A DNA stretch of 64,000 nucleotides from Aedes albopictus (Eukaryota > Arthropoda > Insecta > Diptera > Culicidae). A program made the position numbers and the translations under genes. The stretch spans positions 6,075,409-6,139,408 of the forward strand of contig NC_085138.1 of assembly GCF_035046485.1 (NCBI RefSeq), written 5' to 3'. Under the pieces are notes generated by a model, which searched no databases, was not told the DNA's origin, and saw only the letters and a list, made by a program, of their open reading frames with translations. Below are positions 33,769 to 44,884 of this stretch, in pieces; within the stretch, counting starts at the first letter, position 1; every line of letters starts with the position of its first letter.

Positions 33769-36051
33769 TCCCCCCACCCGTAAACCATCCTGTCCAGCTT
33801 CCGGTTTAGCTTCAACTTCGACGTCGAGTAAAGCCAGCTTGACTACTGGTCTCCGCAGTGTACCATTCGCAGTCTGAACCCATGCTTGTCGTACTCGTCT
33901 ATCTCTGCCGCGCACAATTTTCTCAACCCTTCCTCTTATCCACTGGTTCCGTACCGCACCATCAACGACCAGCACTAGATCTCCTTCCGCTATTTCCTTG
34001 ACTTCATCGAACCATTTCGATCTTCTTGAAATCACCGGCAAGTATTCTTGAATCCATCGTCGCCATATTCCATCTGACAAGTGCTGTGCCAACTTCCAAC
34101 TGTTCCTCAGTGTCGCTTGATAGTCCGTTGGCATCACCGGCATTTGCTTCACTCCGCTCGAGTTTCCCAACAGAAAGTGGTTCGGAGTCAAAGACTCCTC
34201 ATCCGCGGACTCCAATGGTATGTACGTCAATGGACGCGAGTTGATCATCGCTTCTGCCTCGATCATAACCGTTTCCAAGACCTCATCATCTGGCCGTCGT
34301 TGTGCGTCTAGCAAGCCTCCGACTGCTACTTTGACTGATCGGACCATCCGTTCCCAAGCCCCACCCATGTGAGGGGCTTCGGGGGGATTGAAAGACCACC
34401 GGGTTGTGGCGTTGGTGAATGTAGATGCTAGGTGTTGAGTCAGATCGTCACACTCCTGCATGAGCTGATTGCTTGCGCCAAGAAAGTTTGTACCGTTGTC
34501 GCTAAATATTTCAGCCGGTGCCCCGCGTCGCGACACGAATCTCCTCACCGCCATTACACAAGACTCCTTGGATAAACTGTGCACAACTTCCAGGTGCACC
34601 GCACGAATTGTTAAGCATGTGAAAAGCGCTATCCACCGCTTGACATTGCTGCGTCCGACTTTTACTAGCACCGGACCAAAATAGTCGACACCTACGAATG
34701 TAAACGGTCGGACATAGGGCGTCACTCGGACCTTCGGCAGCGGTGCCATAGGGGGTGGACTAGGAATAGCTCGGCGAATTCGGCACGTCATGCAGGTATC
34801 TGCCACCTTAAACACCACTGATCTTAGTTTAGGAATCTCGTAGAGTTGCCGCATCTCATTGACAATCGTTTCACGATTGCGGTGTTGCAGCCTGCGGTGG
34901 TAATAATCAACGAGTAGAAATGTTATGCGATGTTGTCGAGGAAGAATTACCGGATACTTGTTGTGGAACGGCATCCAATCAGCATTCCCGAAGCGACTTC
35001 GTTTCCGCATCACTCCTGTGTCATCAATGAATGGACAGATCTTATACAGTACGCTTGATTTTGGTAGGACTCCATCAATATCTTTTGAACTCCTTTTTGT
35101 CTTTTGCAACATCAGTACTTCTAGGGAGAAGCACTCCGCTTGCGCTTGCATCCACAGCGATCTTTCGGCCGCCAACAGCTCCTCCTGCATCAGAACCCCC
35201 AGGTTCCGCTCTTGATTCCGTCGAGATCGCCGTATATTGTCAATAAATCGTTGAACGTATGTCATGGTACGATGTAGTTTCTCCCATTTACTGAACCTAG
35301 CAATGTCCAGCAACCCCGTCGGTATTTCTTCGTGAACATTGCACGCCACCAGCTCCTCCTCCGTAGAAAGAATCTGCTCAATTTCTCCTGGCCAAGATGA
35401 TTCCGGCTGTTTGAGGAATGCCGGTCCTTGGAACCACCTGTTCTCCGTCCTGATGTCCGGTCCAGTTCCCCATTTCGTCGCGTCATCAGCAACATTCTCC
35501 TTTGTAGGTACTTTCCGCCACTCGTTGACGTCCGTCATCGAAAGAATTTCTCCGACTCTGAAGCCAACATATTGATTGTATCGCCGCTGGTCTGACCGAA
35601 TCCAAGCGAGAACGGTATTGGAATCAGACCACAGGACACGCTTCGTCACAGGCAGTGCGTGCATTGCTATTATGCTGTTGAGCAAACGACATCCCAGAAC
35701 TGCAGCTTGGAGTACGAGACGGGGAATCGATAGCATCTTCAGCGGTGCAACTTTAGATTTCGCTCCTACAAGACTTACAGCAGGACCTTCTGGTGTATCC
35801 ACCCGGAAAAATACCGCGCATGAGTACGCAGACTGGCTTGCATCGACGAACGCGTGCACCTGCAAATTGGTATAGCTGTTTTCTTTAGCTCCGCTGAGGT
35901 AGCAACGAGGAACGCGGAGGGTGCTCAGCTTCGGGATGAGTCCAACCCATTTTTTCCACTGCATCAAAACTTTTTCGGGGATCGGGTCATCCCAACCTAT
36001 TCCTGTCGCCCATATGTCCTGCATCATAGTGCGTCCATGAATCAGGAAGAA
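33721..36051 (-). pseudogene. BEL element 2 pol, RNase H-integrase part
   Basis: Open for 768 codons from 36027 and in the same frame as the upstream RT part, from which it is separated only by the TAG at 36052-36054. It contains an RNase H-like region with HAFVDASQSAY, an integrase zinc-binding motif (HRRLQHRN...CMTCRIR), an integrase core with GVDYFGPV, SDNGTNFLG and GGAWERM, and a C-terminal DUF5641 region (RSKWFDEVKEIAEGDLVLVV). All motifs look intact. Without translation past two stops it would not be made as part of the polyprotein. The frame ends inside the 3' LTR. It shares integrase wording with the relic at 3740-5165. Confidence 0.9.
33769..33780 (-). other. Polypurine tract of BEL element 2
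   Basis: On the coding strand CGGGTGGGGGGA lies directly against the 3' LTR, the expected place and composition for the plus-strand primer. It is also translated as part of the pol C-terminus. Confidence 0.75.
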
Positions 36052-36834
36052 CTAAATCAATCCCAAAGGGTCAAAAAAGCTCATGACTGTACGCAACACC
36101 TCTCGTTTCGTGGGCACATGCGACAGATCAAGAACATGCAGTAGATTGTCTCTAAGAGAAACAGAGAAAGTGAAAGTATCACTGTCAGGAATCCACTTCA
36201 TGCCCAGTACGGATTCAATCCGCTCATTTTTCTCCACACAAATATTTTTCTCTGCTTCCGGTGATTCTTCGCCGACCCGTGCAGCTATCGTCGCTTCGTT
36301 GGACAAGAAGTTGCGGATTTCGAAACCGCCCTCAGCATGTATAGCCTTCACCTGCTTCCCGATCTTTACCGCTTCTTCGACCGTTCCGAAGCTATCCAGG
36401 TAATCGTCTACGTAATGCCGATGGACGATGGCATCTGCTGCCCGTGGATGCTTCGCTTCGAAATCACTAGCGTTCACATTTTTTATATATTGAGCACTAC
36501 TTGGTGAACAAGCAGCTCCGAAGATGGCCACATCCATCACGTATGTCACCGGCTCTAGTTGCGGATTATCTCGGAACAGGAATCTCTGGAATTGCCGATC
36601 TTGTGGACGGATGAAAATGCGATGAAACATTTCTTTGATGTCACCAGTTAGAGCGAACTGGTACAATCGGAACTTCCCAATAACCGCCGGTAGAGATGTC
36701 AGATAATCTGGCCCTTTAAGCAGCGCTGAATTGAGCGAAATTCCATCAACTTTGGCCGCAGCATCCCAGATCATCCGCAACTTATCCGGCTTCTTCGGGT
36801 TCATGACAATCCCCAATGGTAAGTACCAGCATTA
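36052..36834 (-). pseudogene. BEL element 2 pol, reverse transcriptase part between two stops
   Basis: About 260 codons lie between an in-frame TAA (36832-36834) and an in-frame TAG (36052-36054). The segment holds the RT palm, with the MNPKKPDKLR fingers motif and the catalytic box YVDD (near 36405), and ends at the DPLGLI motif that normally joins RT to the RNase H region. Nothing in it is frameshifted. The stops fall in conserved places inside the polyprotein, not at a gag/pol boundary. Confidence 0.9.
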
Positions 36835-39800
36835 GTCTGCACCGGTAGTAGATAATTCGTCATGCGTTGCTTTGTGCGCATACTGTTTCAACTCGTAGTC
36901 TCGCACCTGCTGTCTGACGCGTTCGTATAGTGTTGAATCCTGGTTTAGTCGCCTTTCCAGACTGCACATCCTTTTATACGCCATTCCGTAGCTGTTCGGG
37001 AATCGTACATCATCTACCTTCCACAGGAGCCCCGTCTCGAAGGCGCTGCCGATTCTTTTAGTTGTTGTCTGCAGCAGCATTCTCGCCCGTTCGTCATCCT
37101 TGGACTCCAAACGTGTAGTAGGATGCGTTACACCGCTATTGTCCAGAGTGATGTAGTCACGAACCAACTGGTTGAGCTCTGACTCTTGATCGGTCCATCC
37201 TCCAAAATGAAGCCCACACACGACCGTCGATGCTGGCGTTGCCGCGCATCCGTAGATGCTCCACCCGATGCGGCTCTTGGCGGCTATCGGTTCAACCCAC
37301 CTGCCTTCTCTGATTTTCAGCGGTACGGTGAGCTTCAAGTTGTCAAGACCAATCAAGAGCTTTGGTGACACGTTCTCGTAACTTTGTATTGGTAGACCTC
37401 GAAGATGTGGGTAACGGCTATACATTTCTTCGTAATTTACCGTCTGCGACGGAAGTAGCAGTCCACCCACGGTACGAACGTTCATTAGTTGGTACTGCTT
37501 CGTCGATCCCTCGGCAGAAATCTCAGCGCTGATTCGTCTCGAATTTGGTTCGCTTCGCTTTATATTACCGGTCCACTGCAAATTTAGAGGTTCTGTGGCT
37601 CCCGTCAGCCCAAGTTGATCGGCCACGGTGTCCTCCAACAGCGTGATCTTGGACCCTTCATCCACGAAAGCGTAGATGTTCACCTCGCAGCCTTTCCCAT
37701 ATAACGTGACAGGAATGATTCTGAACAGAGGTCCCGCTTCACTCAAATGGCTCGTTGAGACCGCAGTGTGAACAGCTGCTGACGGAGAATGTAACAGATA
37801 ATGATGTTTCAGTCGACAATCGTTTATACCACATTCCTTAGCGGTTTTGCATGGCCATCTGCCATGGAAGTTCAGACATGACCGGCATATACCGCTCTGC
37901 TGCACCACGTTCAATCTTCCTCCGATGTCCATCGATTTGAACTGGCTGCATTCCGCAACCCGATGTCCTTCCGCCTTGCATACTGCACAGGGTTTCTTCG
38001 GAGTCCGGGTGTTCGGAGCACTGCTTCTAGTTGATTCGCTATCTGATGACAAAATGGGCTCCATATGTGCCTGCACAAATGCTCGTTCCCTATTCTTCAG
38101 ATTTTGTCCCGGAACCTTCTCGAAGCTAGGAAAATCGTCTGCCACGTCATATGCGAGCTCCACCAACGTTGACATGAACTGTCCAAAAGTGCTCAGGTCC
38201 ACGTCGACTCGCATACTCTTGAATGCGGACCACTTCAGCTTGTAGTCGACAGGCAATTTGCCAACCAGATCATGTAGCAATGATGGGTTAGTTAAATGTG
38301 CCTGCTGTCCAGCATTCTTTATGTGTTGCACCAGGTTATCCACAACCAGGCCGAACTCTATTATTCCATCCAAGTCGTTGATTCTTAGGGAAGGAAGTCG
38401 ACGAACTCGCTCCATCAGTGAACGGATAAGCGTTTCTGGTCGCCCATACCGCATCTCCAAAGTACGGATCACGTGTGGAACACTGGCAGGGCAAAGTAAT
38501 CTGCTGCGAACTGCTTCGAGTGCTGGTCCTTTTAAGCAACGTTGAAGACGAATCAAGTTTTCGTCCTCAGAAAATCCGCACGTGGATGTTGACCGGCGAA
38601 AGTTGCTTATCCAAATCGGCCACTCTTCCGGATTACCCGAAAAAGTAGGTAAATCTTTACCCATCACCTGTCTGGCAGCCAGTTGCCGGTTCGTTGGACC
38701 ATCCACGTAATCTTCGCTGCAGTTTTCATCACCACCAGATGGAGCACTCCTCGGAATCGGTTGTCCTCTTCTTTTTTCGACTGCTTCCTCACTTTGACCG
38801 GTTGCCGCTTGATTATCCCGATCGTCAACTGTCCTCCTGTTATCGGTACCAAGAGGACCCGATGGACGCACACTAGCACTTTGGTTTTCATCACTATAGC
38901 CAGTCCCGTTTTCAGTCGACCTCATTTCACTTAAACGGCGTTCACTTACCCCTCTTTCTCGAGCCACAATACGATCCCGGGTTTCGAAACCATCAACGCA
39001 ATCGATTTCACAGAATAACAGTTTTTGATTTTGTTTTCCAGTACTGGCTTGAATTCTGGAAGGTCCCCCCACTTTCAGTTGCTCGAACTCATCAACGAAA
39101 TGTCGTTTAGCGAAGTCATTCGTACGAGCTTGCTGATCTTTGATTGCCTGACTAACCAATGTACGTGTGGGGATAATTGGAGACGAGACTACATTATTGG
39201 GCGTTGTTAGAGGGGGGTGATCTAAACTCCTAGTGGCCCTAATATTCGCTTCTGCGTGGGGGTTAGTTTTCTCTTCGAGGAATACTTGCTTTGGAGCACC
39301 GGTAGGGTCGTCTGCTGATATAAACTCCTTCTTTGATCCTGCTGTCTGCGGCGCTGACTTCGTTAACCAGTCCTCCACGAAGTCCTTCGAGCCGATATCC
39401 GTGCCGATCAGACTGCCGCGGCTGCTACCGTACTCGGAAGCCTGCCGGATTAACTTAACCTTCTCTTCCTCGGACTGCCTTCGGATTGCCATCTGTTGTT
39501 TTCGGTATTCACGTTCCAATTCCATTTGCTTCTTCAGTGCGGCCTTTGCTTCAACGATCCGTTTCGCCTCGATTGCCAACTCCCTCTCGCGCAATTCTTC
39601 CTCGAGCTTTCTTTCGAGGTCCTGAAGTTCCTTTTCTGCTGATAGCTCTTCTTCTCGGATTTTCTGCTGCTCTTCCACGGCTTTCAGCTCCAGCTCCAGT
39701 CGTATTCGGGCACTAGATGTTGTACTGAGCTCGCCTTTCTTCGTCTTCCGGCTGGTTTTGCTACCGGTTGACGATTTCGCTCCTACTTTCTTCGATGGTA

Positions 39801-40068
39801 CAGTTAGGTTATCCGGTGCCGAGATTGGTACTTTGGGTTTCGCACCTTTTTTATTCGGATCCGTCGGATCCATCGCGTCTTGTCCAACAGCAAGATATTC
39901 GGTGGTAACACTTTTAGGGGGTTCACAGGATGCACATTTCCAACCTCGATCTTGAACTGTGGCATCAACCTGAGCGCAAGAATAATGATGCCATTCATGA
40001 CAGACATCGCAGGCCACCATGTCGTCGTGTTCGTCGGGCTTAGTGCATGCCTTACAATTCCGCGGCAC
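36832..40068 (-). CDS. BEL element 2 Gag-protease with N-terminal PHD finger
   Basis: 1078 open codons. Residues 5-48 form a PHD zinc finger with ligands C5, C8, C20, C23, H28, C31, C45, C48 and a Trp two residues before C45; PHD fingers in other proteins read histone tails. Residues about 123-215 are a highly charged predicted coiled coil (KELQDLERKLEEELRERE). Then come a DUF1759 Gag region (from about 470, LPTFSGNPEEWPIW), zinc knuckles (about 690-755) and a DUF1758 protease with the variant active-site motif VDEGSKITLL (about 800). The first codon listed here is GTG. The frame is open upstream into the LTR end without an ATG, and the first ATG is codon 17, inside the finger, so the true start is unresolved ('ttcacag' before the GTG may be a splice acceptor). 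Confidence 0.88.
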   Translation of the reverse strand: MPRNCKACTKPDEHDDMVACDVCHEWHHYSCAQVDATVQDRGWKCASCEPPKSVTTEYLAVGQDAMDPTDPNKKGAKPKVPISAPDNLTVPSKKVGAKSSTGSKTSRKTKKGELSTTSSARIRLELELKAVEEQQKIREEELSAEKELQDLERKLEEELRERELAIEAKRIVEAKAALKKQMELEREYRKQQMAIRRQSEEEKVKLIRQASEYGSSRGSLIGTDIGSKDFVEDWLTKSAPQTAGSKKEFISADDPTGAPKQVFLEEKTNPHAEANIRATRSLDHPPLTTPNNVVSSPIIPTRTLVSQAIKDQQARTNDFAKRHFVDEFEQLKVGGPSRIQASTGKQNQKLLFCEIDCVDGFETRDRIVARERGVSERRLSEMRSTENGTGYSDENQSASVRPSGPLGTDNRRTVDDRDNQAATGQSEEAVEKRRGQPIPRSAPSGGDENCSEDYVDGPTNRQLAARQVMGKDLPTFSGNPEEWPIWISNFRRSTSTCGFSEDENLIRLQRCLKGPALEAVRSRLLCPASVPHVIRTLEMRYGRPETLIRSLMERVRRLPSLRINDLDGIIEFGLVVDNLVQHIKNAGQQAHLTNPSLLHDLVGKLPVDYKLKWSAFKSMRVDVDLSTFGQFMSTLVELAYDVADDFPSFEKVPGQNLKNRERAFVQAHMEPILSSDSESTRSSAPNTRTPKKPCAVCKAEGHRVAECSQFKSMDIGGRLNVVQQSGICRSCLNFHGRWPCKTAKECGINDCRLKHHYLLHSPSAAVHTAVSTSHLSEAGPLFRIIPVTLYGKGCEVNIYAFVDEGSKITLLEDTVADQLGLTGATEPLNLQWTGNIKRSEPNSRRISAEISAEGSTKQYQLMNVRTVGGLLLPSQTVNYEEMYSRYPHLRGLPIQSYENVSPKLLIGLDNLKLTVPLKIREGRWVEPIAAKSRIGWSIYGCAATPASTVVCGLHFGGWTDQESELNQLVRDYITLDNSGVTHPTTRLESKDDERARMLLQTTTKRIGSAFETGLLWKVDDVRFPNSYGMAYKRMCSLERRLNQDSTLYERVRQQVRDYELKQYAHKATHDELSTTGAD

Positions 40069-40123
40069 CTGTGAATCGTTCCCTTTATCCGCAATTGTTC
40101 TGCGGTGATAAAATTCTAAAGAA

Positions 40124-40623
40124 TGTTGTGATACTGATTTCTTTTAGCGTCCCACAGAAAACTCGTAGGTTGTGTTGGGAATAGCTTTAGCTGCAAATGT
40201 ATTTAAATTTCAACTTATTTTCCAGTTTTTAGTTTTTACAAATTTGTACTCACAATTTTATCAGTCTCCCTTTACAAATCCTTTAGTTTTATCGATTTAG
40301 TGTAGTATGTAGGTAAGCTATAATAAGTTTTAATTAATTAGGTAACAATTTTAATAGATTTCATCTCACACTTACGTTTAATTTTTACAGTTCAGTTTGC
40401 ACAAATGAATTTAATTTTAGATGAAATAAATGAATCTCGCAAAACAGTTTCTTTTCTGGTTCTACCAATAACGATTTCGCTACTTGTTAGACACGAAACC
40501 ACACAGTCATCCCTTCTGACATTCCTGCTATTTCTGACGGTTCTCGTATACTAGTCCATCATATTCGTAGTTGCCCTATCGTAATTTTTGTCCGTTACGT
40601 GCCGAGGGGTACTCGTCGTCACA
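40124..40623 (-). repeat. 5' LTR of BEL element 2
   Basis: 500 bp, the same as the 3' LTR by eye. On the coding strand it contains a donor-like AACGTAAGTG and, further on, an acceptor-like CATTTGCAG, so splicing in the leader is possible. Confidence 0.93.
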
Positions 40624-40639
40624 CAACAATTATTATTCT

Positions 40640-41300
40640 TACAACGTTAGAGTATTTCAGCAGTTCTTCCGAAATTCCTTCTTGAGAGTCTTCCAGAATT
40701 CTTGAATTGCGACCGATTTTACCTGAAGTTTTTTTCACAGGGATCTTGCAGGACTCCTTCCATAAGTATAGTCCCTCGCGAGATATTTCACAGAGTTTCG
40801 CAGTAGCGTTTTCATCAATAAATTATCATAGGATTTTTCCAGGGTTCTGCTCGGGATTTCTACAAGATATTTCTCAGATGTTGTCACGGAGTTGCTCCTA
40901 CAGTTTCTTTCTGGATTCCTCTTGAATTATTTTAGTAATTCTTTTCGGTTTTCATACCGCTATTTTCACATGAATCCTTTTCAGGAATTGTCCCAAATAT
41001 TTTTAAGCAATTCCTCCCAGAATTTCTACAGGAATTATCCCTGGGATTTCTACTAAATTTTTGGAAGCAACACCAGGAAGACCTCTGGAAGACATTCCTG
41101 GAGAACTACTGAAGAAAACCCTGCCGGAGTCGCATAAAAATCTCGGGAAAAAATGTCGGAAATCTTTCTCGGAAAAACATTTAAAAAATTAACAAAGGAA
41201 CATTGGGAGAATTTTGTTAGGATTTCCGGAAGATATCAGAACCTCTGGATTAAGTGCCGTGAAACATTCCTGTAGAAACCTAGGAGAAATGCTATGAAAT
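40640..41300. repeat. Diverged CCAGAATTC / GGAATTCC repeat
   Basis: 'tcttccagaattc', 'ttctacaggaatt' and similar words recur. This is the same array class as 10160-10735, read from the opposite strand and degraded. Short frames here are artefacts. Confidence 0.6.
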
Positions 41301-41351
41301 ACTCAAGTTTTTACACCGTTTAAAATGATTTGACATGCATGTGCACAACAG

Positions 41352-41567
41352 CTGCCCATATTCGCATAGTTGACGTAAGCGCCACGTAAACAAACTTTTG
41401 AAATTTTAACAATGAATATTGAAAAACTTGAGATTTTTTCACGTTTATATCTAGCTAATGACTAGAACTGATTGATTGAATAGAACTGATCACAATTATG
41501 CACATGGGATAGATATTAGCTTGTGAATGTTGACATTGTGGTTACGTCAACTATGCGATTATGGACA
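41352..41567. mobile_element. 216-bp MITE
   Basis: Terminal inverted repeat of 27 bp with two mismatches: CTGCCCATATTCGCATAGTT at the left and the complement of CTGTCCATAATCGCATAGTT at the right, both continuing GACGTAA. The core is AT-rich with no ORF. Confidence 0.75.
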
Positions 41568-41569
41568 GA

Positions 41570-42060
41570 GAAACAGGAGCACACTTATAATACAACGCTA
41601 GAAATGCGTAAAAGTAACTTTTATACAATCAAAGCTTGCACTACCGTAACTCTTATATGACATGTGTGTTGCTTGGGTAGCAAGTTGGTCAGCAATTTTA
41701 TAGCTTGCAATGTTTGCAACGTTTCTCTAAATCCAGTTCTTCTACGAAAATAATGTATGGACATACAAGCTTGTAATAGCAATAAAAAATGCGTTGATAG
41801 CTTTCAAAGCCTAGTGACTGTCTGTGAAAATACTGATATTGGCGGTCTCCAGATAGCCTTGAGGAAGATACATGCAACGGATAATTCTAGACCAGTCCTC
41901 ATGTCTTTCTAATAGCTCTCCGACAGGCCGGTTTTGTTAGCCACTGAAGCAAGCCCGACTAGAGAAATGATGACTGTTACAGGTAGTCCTTAAAGAGATG
42001 CGGTAACTCATATGAAAATCTTGATTTTGTATATAAAGGCTGAATACAGTAGTTGGTAAA
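41570..42060. other. Spacer with a lone MITE end
   Basis: Around 41640-41691 the complement reads CCCAAGCAACACACATGTCA, a relative of the termini of the 42063-43914 element. No partner end is identified. The rest of the interval holds nothing I can name. Confidence 0.45.
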
Positions 42061-42062
42061 GT

Positions 42063-43914
42063 CCCAAGTCTCACACTTGTCACAGAAAAGTCACGGCAGC
42101 GCAGGTTTTTGGTGCGTAGAAGTCACTGTGACTTAATTCTTACAAATTCCCAAGTAACATTTTTAGTTTTCTTATGGTCTACAAGCTGATGTTACGATCA
42201 AACCGTTAGAACTTATTCTAAAGCTTATTAATCTTTACAGCTGTAATAAACCCGTGATAAAACCCTATAAAACCTGAAAGGGCCCACCCTACAGGAGGTT
42301 GTTCAAACCATTCCTTAAAACGTTATGTATGCTACTAGGTTTTGTGACACGTTCTTGTAGTGGACTATACAGCATAGATAAGACCTGTTGGGTAGGTTGC
42401 GAGAAGAGCAATATGCCGTATTGAAGTTCGGAAACTATCTTGAATGTAAGATTAAAACCACAGCCTAAAAATCAATCTGAATCTAAAATCATTACATACT
42501 GACAGTAAATTGCAAATTATTCATAATGATAAAACGAAAACTATGTCGATCATCAATGTTAATAAAATTCAGATGGAAATTTCTCCGGAAAGGAATTCGG
42601 TTACTAAGACAAAGAAATTCATGCCGCAAAAAACTGGCATAATCCCATAAAATATTTCTGAATAAAGCGAAGCGCCACGTCATTAACCTCACATGAAATA
42701 TTAAAAATATCAATTTTGATCTCGCTTGCAAAGCTATGCATGCAAGCCACGATCCAAACATCAACATGGCGCACACAATTTGCTAGCAGGAATTGATTAT
42801 CGCGATGAAAAACATGGATTCCTTTAAGTTAAATCCTCCTGGTTTTGTTTGCGATTGTTTAAGATCAGTTAGAGTAAAAACAGCATCTTCTAGAGTTGTT
42901 ATTCTTTATCGATACGGTGCAAAGGCTGACATACACCTTCTTATTCTTAACGCATGATTATATGCACTTCTCAAACACTGTTTAGTTAGAACTTAGAACC
43001 TTAGAAGGAGATGCGAGTGCAGGCTGAACGCTCTTAAGAACTCGCCGCTTGGCTGACAGTCGTAAAAATGTAAACAAACCAAAAGGTTTGTATTTTCGAT
43101 AGATTTTAGTTATTTTTCGGGGTTTTCGTGGTCGCTTTATCTGCTGGAGTGTTTGGTAAGTAGATATAATCAATCAGGATCTTCCTCCATCGGCTGTGGC
43201 TGTGTGTAAATGAATGTGGGATGCCGAAGCAAGAGCAAACGATACGATCCCTACCACCCATATCTTGCTTGGGAAACCCCGGTCACAATCGGACTCTAGC
43301 GGGGGAAGCTTAGTTAGATCGTCTAGCCAGACAAATTTTGTCCGCCGAAGATTGTTTTAATTACATTTCCTTTATATAAAATGAAAAAAAAAAGATGTCT
43401 GATTGATAACTTTTTCATTTGGGTAGCATATTAAATCTATTCACCAAAAGTAGATCGCATTGCTGTGCCACTCTCAAGCCAGCTTTAATGCGTCTGATGT
43501 TAAATCCAAAAAAGTTTATAACTACTTTATCACGACTTTATACAATCTATCAGGTTAAGATATGCCAAGTTTTATGATCAATTTTAATACGCACTTAACA
43601 GTTGGTTTACAATGAAATTTTTGCTTGGCAAATAGGCAAGCAGGTAAGTTATATTCCATTGGCTTGAAAGTATCTACAAACTGTTTTAAAGTTGCTTGTG
43701 TTGTTAAAGCTGTTTTACAATATGAACTGCTTCATTAAACCAAAAAGGTTTTACCAAATCCGTAACAAAACCCTAATAAATATTATCTAAGAGCAGAAGG
43801 TATAGAAACTTTACTTGGGATTAATACTTAATTGGTCATAGTAAGTTTTAGTAACTTCTGCCTTACCAAAATCTGCGTCGCTGTGACTCTTCTGTGACAA
43901 GTGTGTTACTTGGG
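42063..43914. mobile_element. 1.85-kb TIR element with CCCAAGT ends
   Basis: Inverted ends of about 50 bp with several mismatches: CCCAAGTCTCACACTTGTCA at 42063 and the complement of CCCAAGTAACACACTTGTCA ending at 43914. Internal partial copies of the end sequence occur (for example CCCAAGTAACA near 42150). The interior lacks a transposase frame. A splice-donor-like TTTGGTAAGTAG near 43153 and a basic 63-codon minus-strand frame lie inside but are not convincing. Confidence 0.65.
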
Positions 43915-44884
43915 TTAGGCATGTGATATTTTACCATGTTTATTCTTAGTCAGCAGTGTTGCCAGCTTAACGAAACAATACTGAGTCTATCATTAACAGA
44001 CATGATGGTTGGCTCTTGATAACAATATCAATGACGTTGAAAAGTCGATTATTATTTTTTGTTAAGCCTTATTGCACTCTACTTTATACGTGTTGCCAGT
44101 TATCAAAACGGTTGTTTTCAAATTTCTTGAATTTCGATTGATAATTAATACTTTTCTTTTTAACCACTATTTAGAAGTTTAAATAATAAGGGAGATCGAA
44201 GTAAGCATCGTCGCGATCGGACGTGTTTTGTTTCGTCGTGTCAAGGTTTTTTTTCGCGTTCTTGTCCGGTTAAGTTCCCGTGATACTTTCACCGATGGTT
44301 CATCATCCGGACCGATTTTCGTAGTCCTCAGGACTGGGTGCTGCAGGTTTCGTAAACAGTAGTGCTTTTGGTGCCGGGTTCAGTTCGGCCAGTTTATGTA
44401 TCGTGATTGAAAGCAGCCAGTCTATAGAGTAAAAGAAGTGTATTTTCACCGCTCGCCGCTGGTGAACCGTTTGGTGCTGTGCCACCCAGACATTATCTTC
44501 GATTGGAGGATTTCGTGGGTTTTCTAGTATGAAGTGATTATCCGCAGACTTTTGTGTTGGGTCAAATATAAAATCACGGGTGGTGTTTTTGGAGATTTCG
44601 ATAGAGTTAGTGCGATAAAGTTAGTGGTTTGGCCGGATCGGATGCGTCTTCTCATAGTGACGTATCCACGTGTATCACTATCGACCAGGAGTAATAGATG
44701 GATCCGGTTATCAACATTGGGCCACGGGACGTCGCAAGTTCCATTCCTCATGCGGATTCAAGGATGAATTAACAAAATTCGGTGAGAACGTTTCATGCTT
44801 TATTTTTTATTTTGACATATATTCATACCACTACATTACCTAATTTCATATATGTATCTCAATCTCGGAGCGTTTGGTACGGTA

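Larger units (their letters stand above)
33269..40623 (-). mobile_element. BEL/Pao LTR retrotransposon, element 2
   Basis: A 7355-bp element in reverse orientation with direct LTRs at 33269-33768 and 40124-40623 (500 bp each, identical by eye). On the coding strand they start TGTGACGACG and end ATCACAACA. Flanks share CAAC (33265-33268 and 40624-40627), a 4-bp duplication or part of a 5-bp one. Coding runs from about 40068 to 33721 in one frame, broken only by two stop codons. No TGG-type primer site is evident after the 5' LTR. Confidence 0.95.

Noticed and set aside
42982..43173. Basic 63-codon minus-strand frame and a nearby GTAAGT donor
   Set aside because: Lies inside the 42063-43914 element, lacks an ATG at its start and has no recognisable family.
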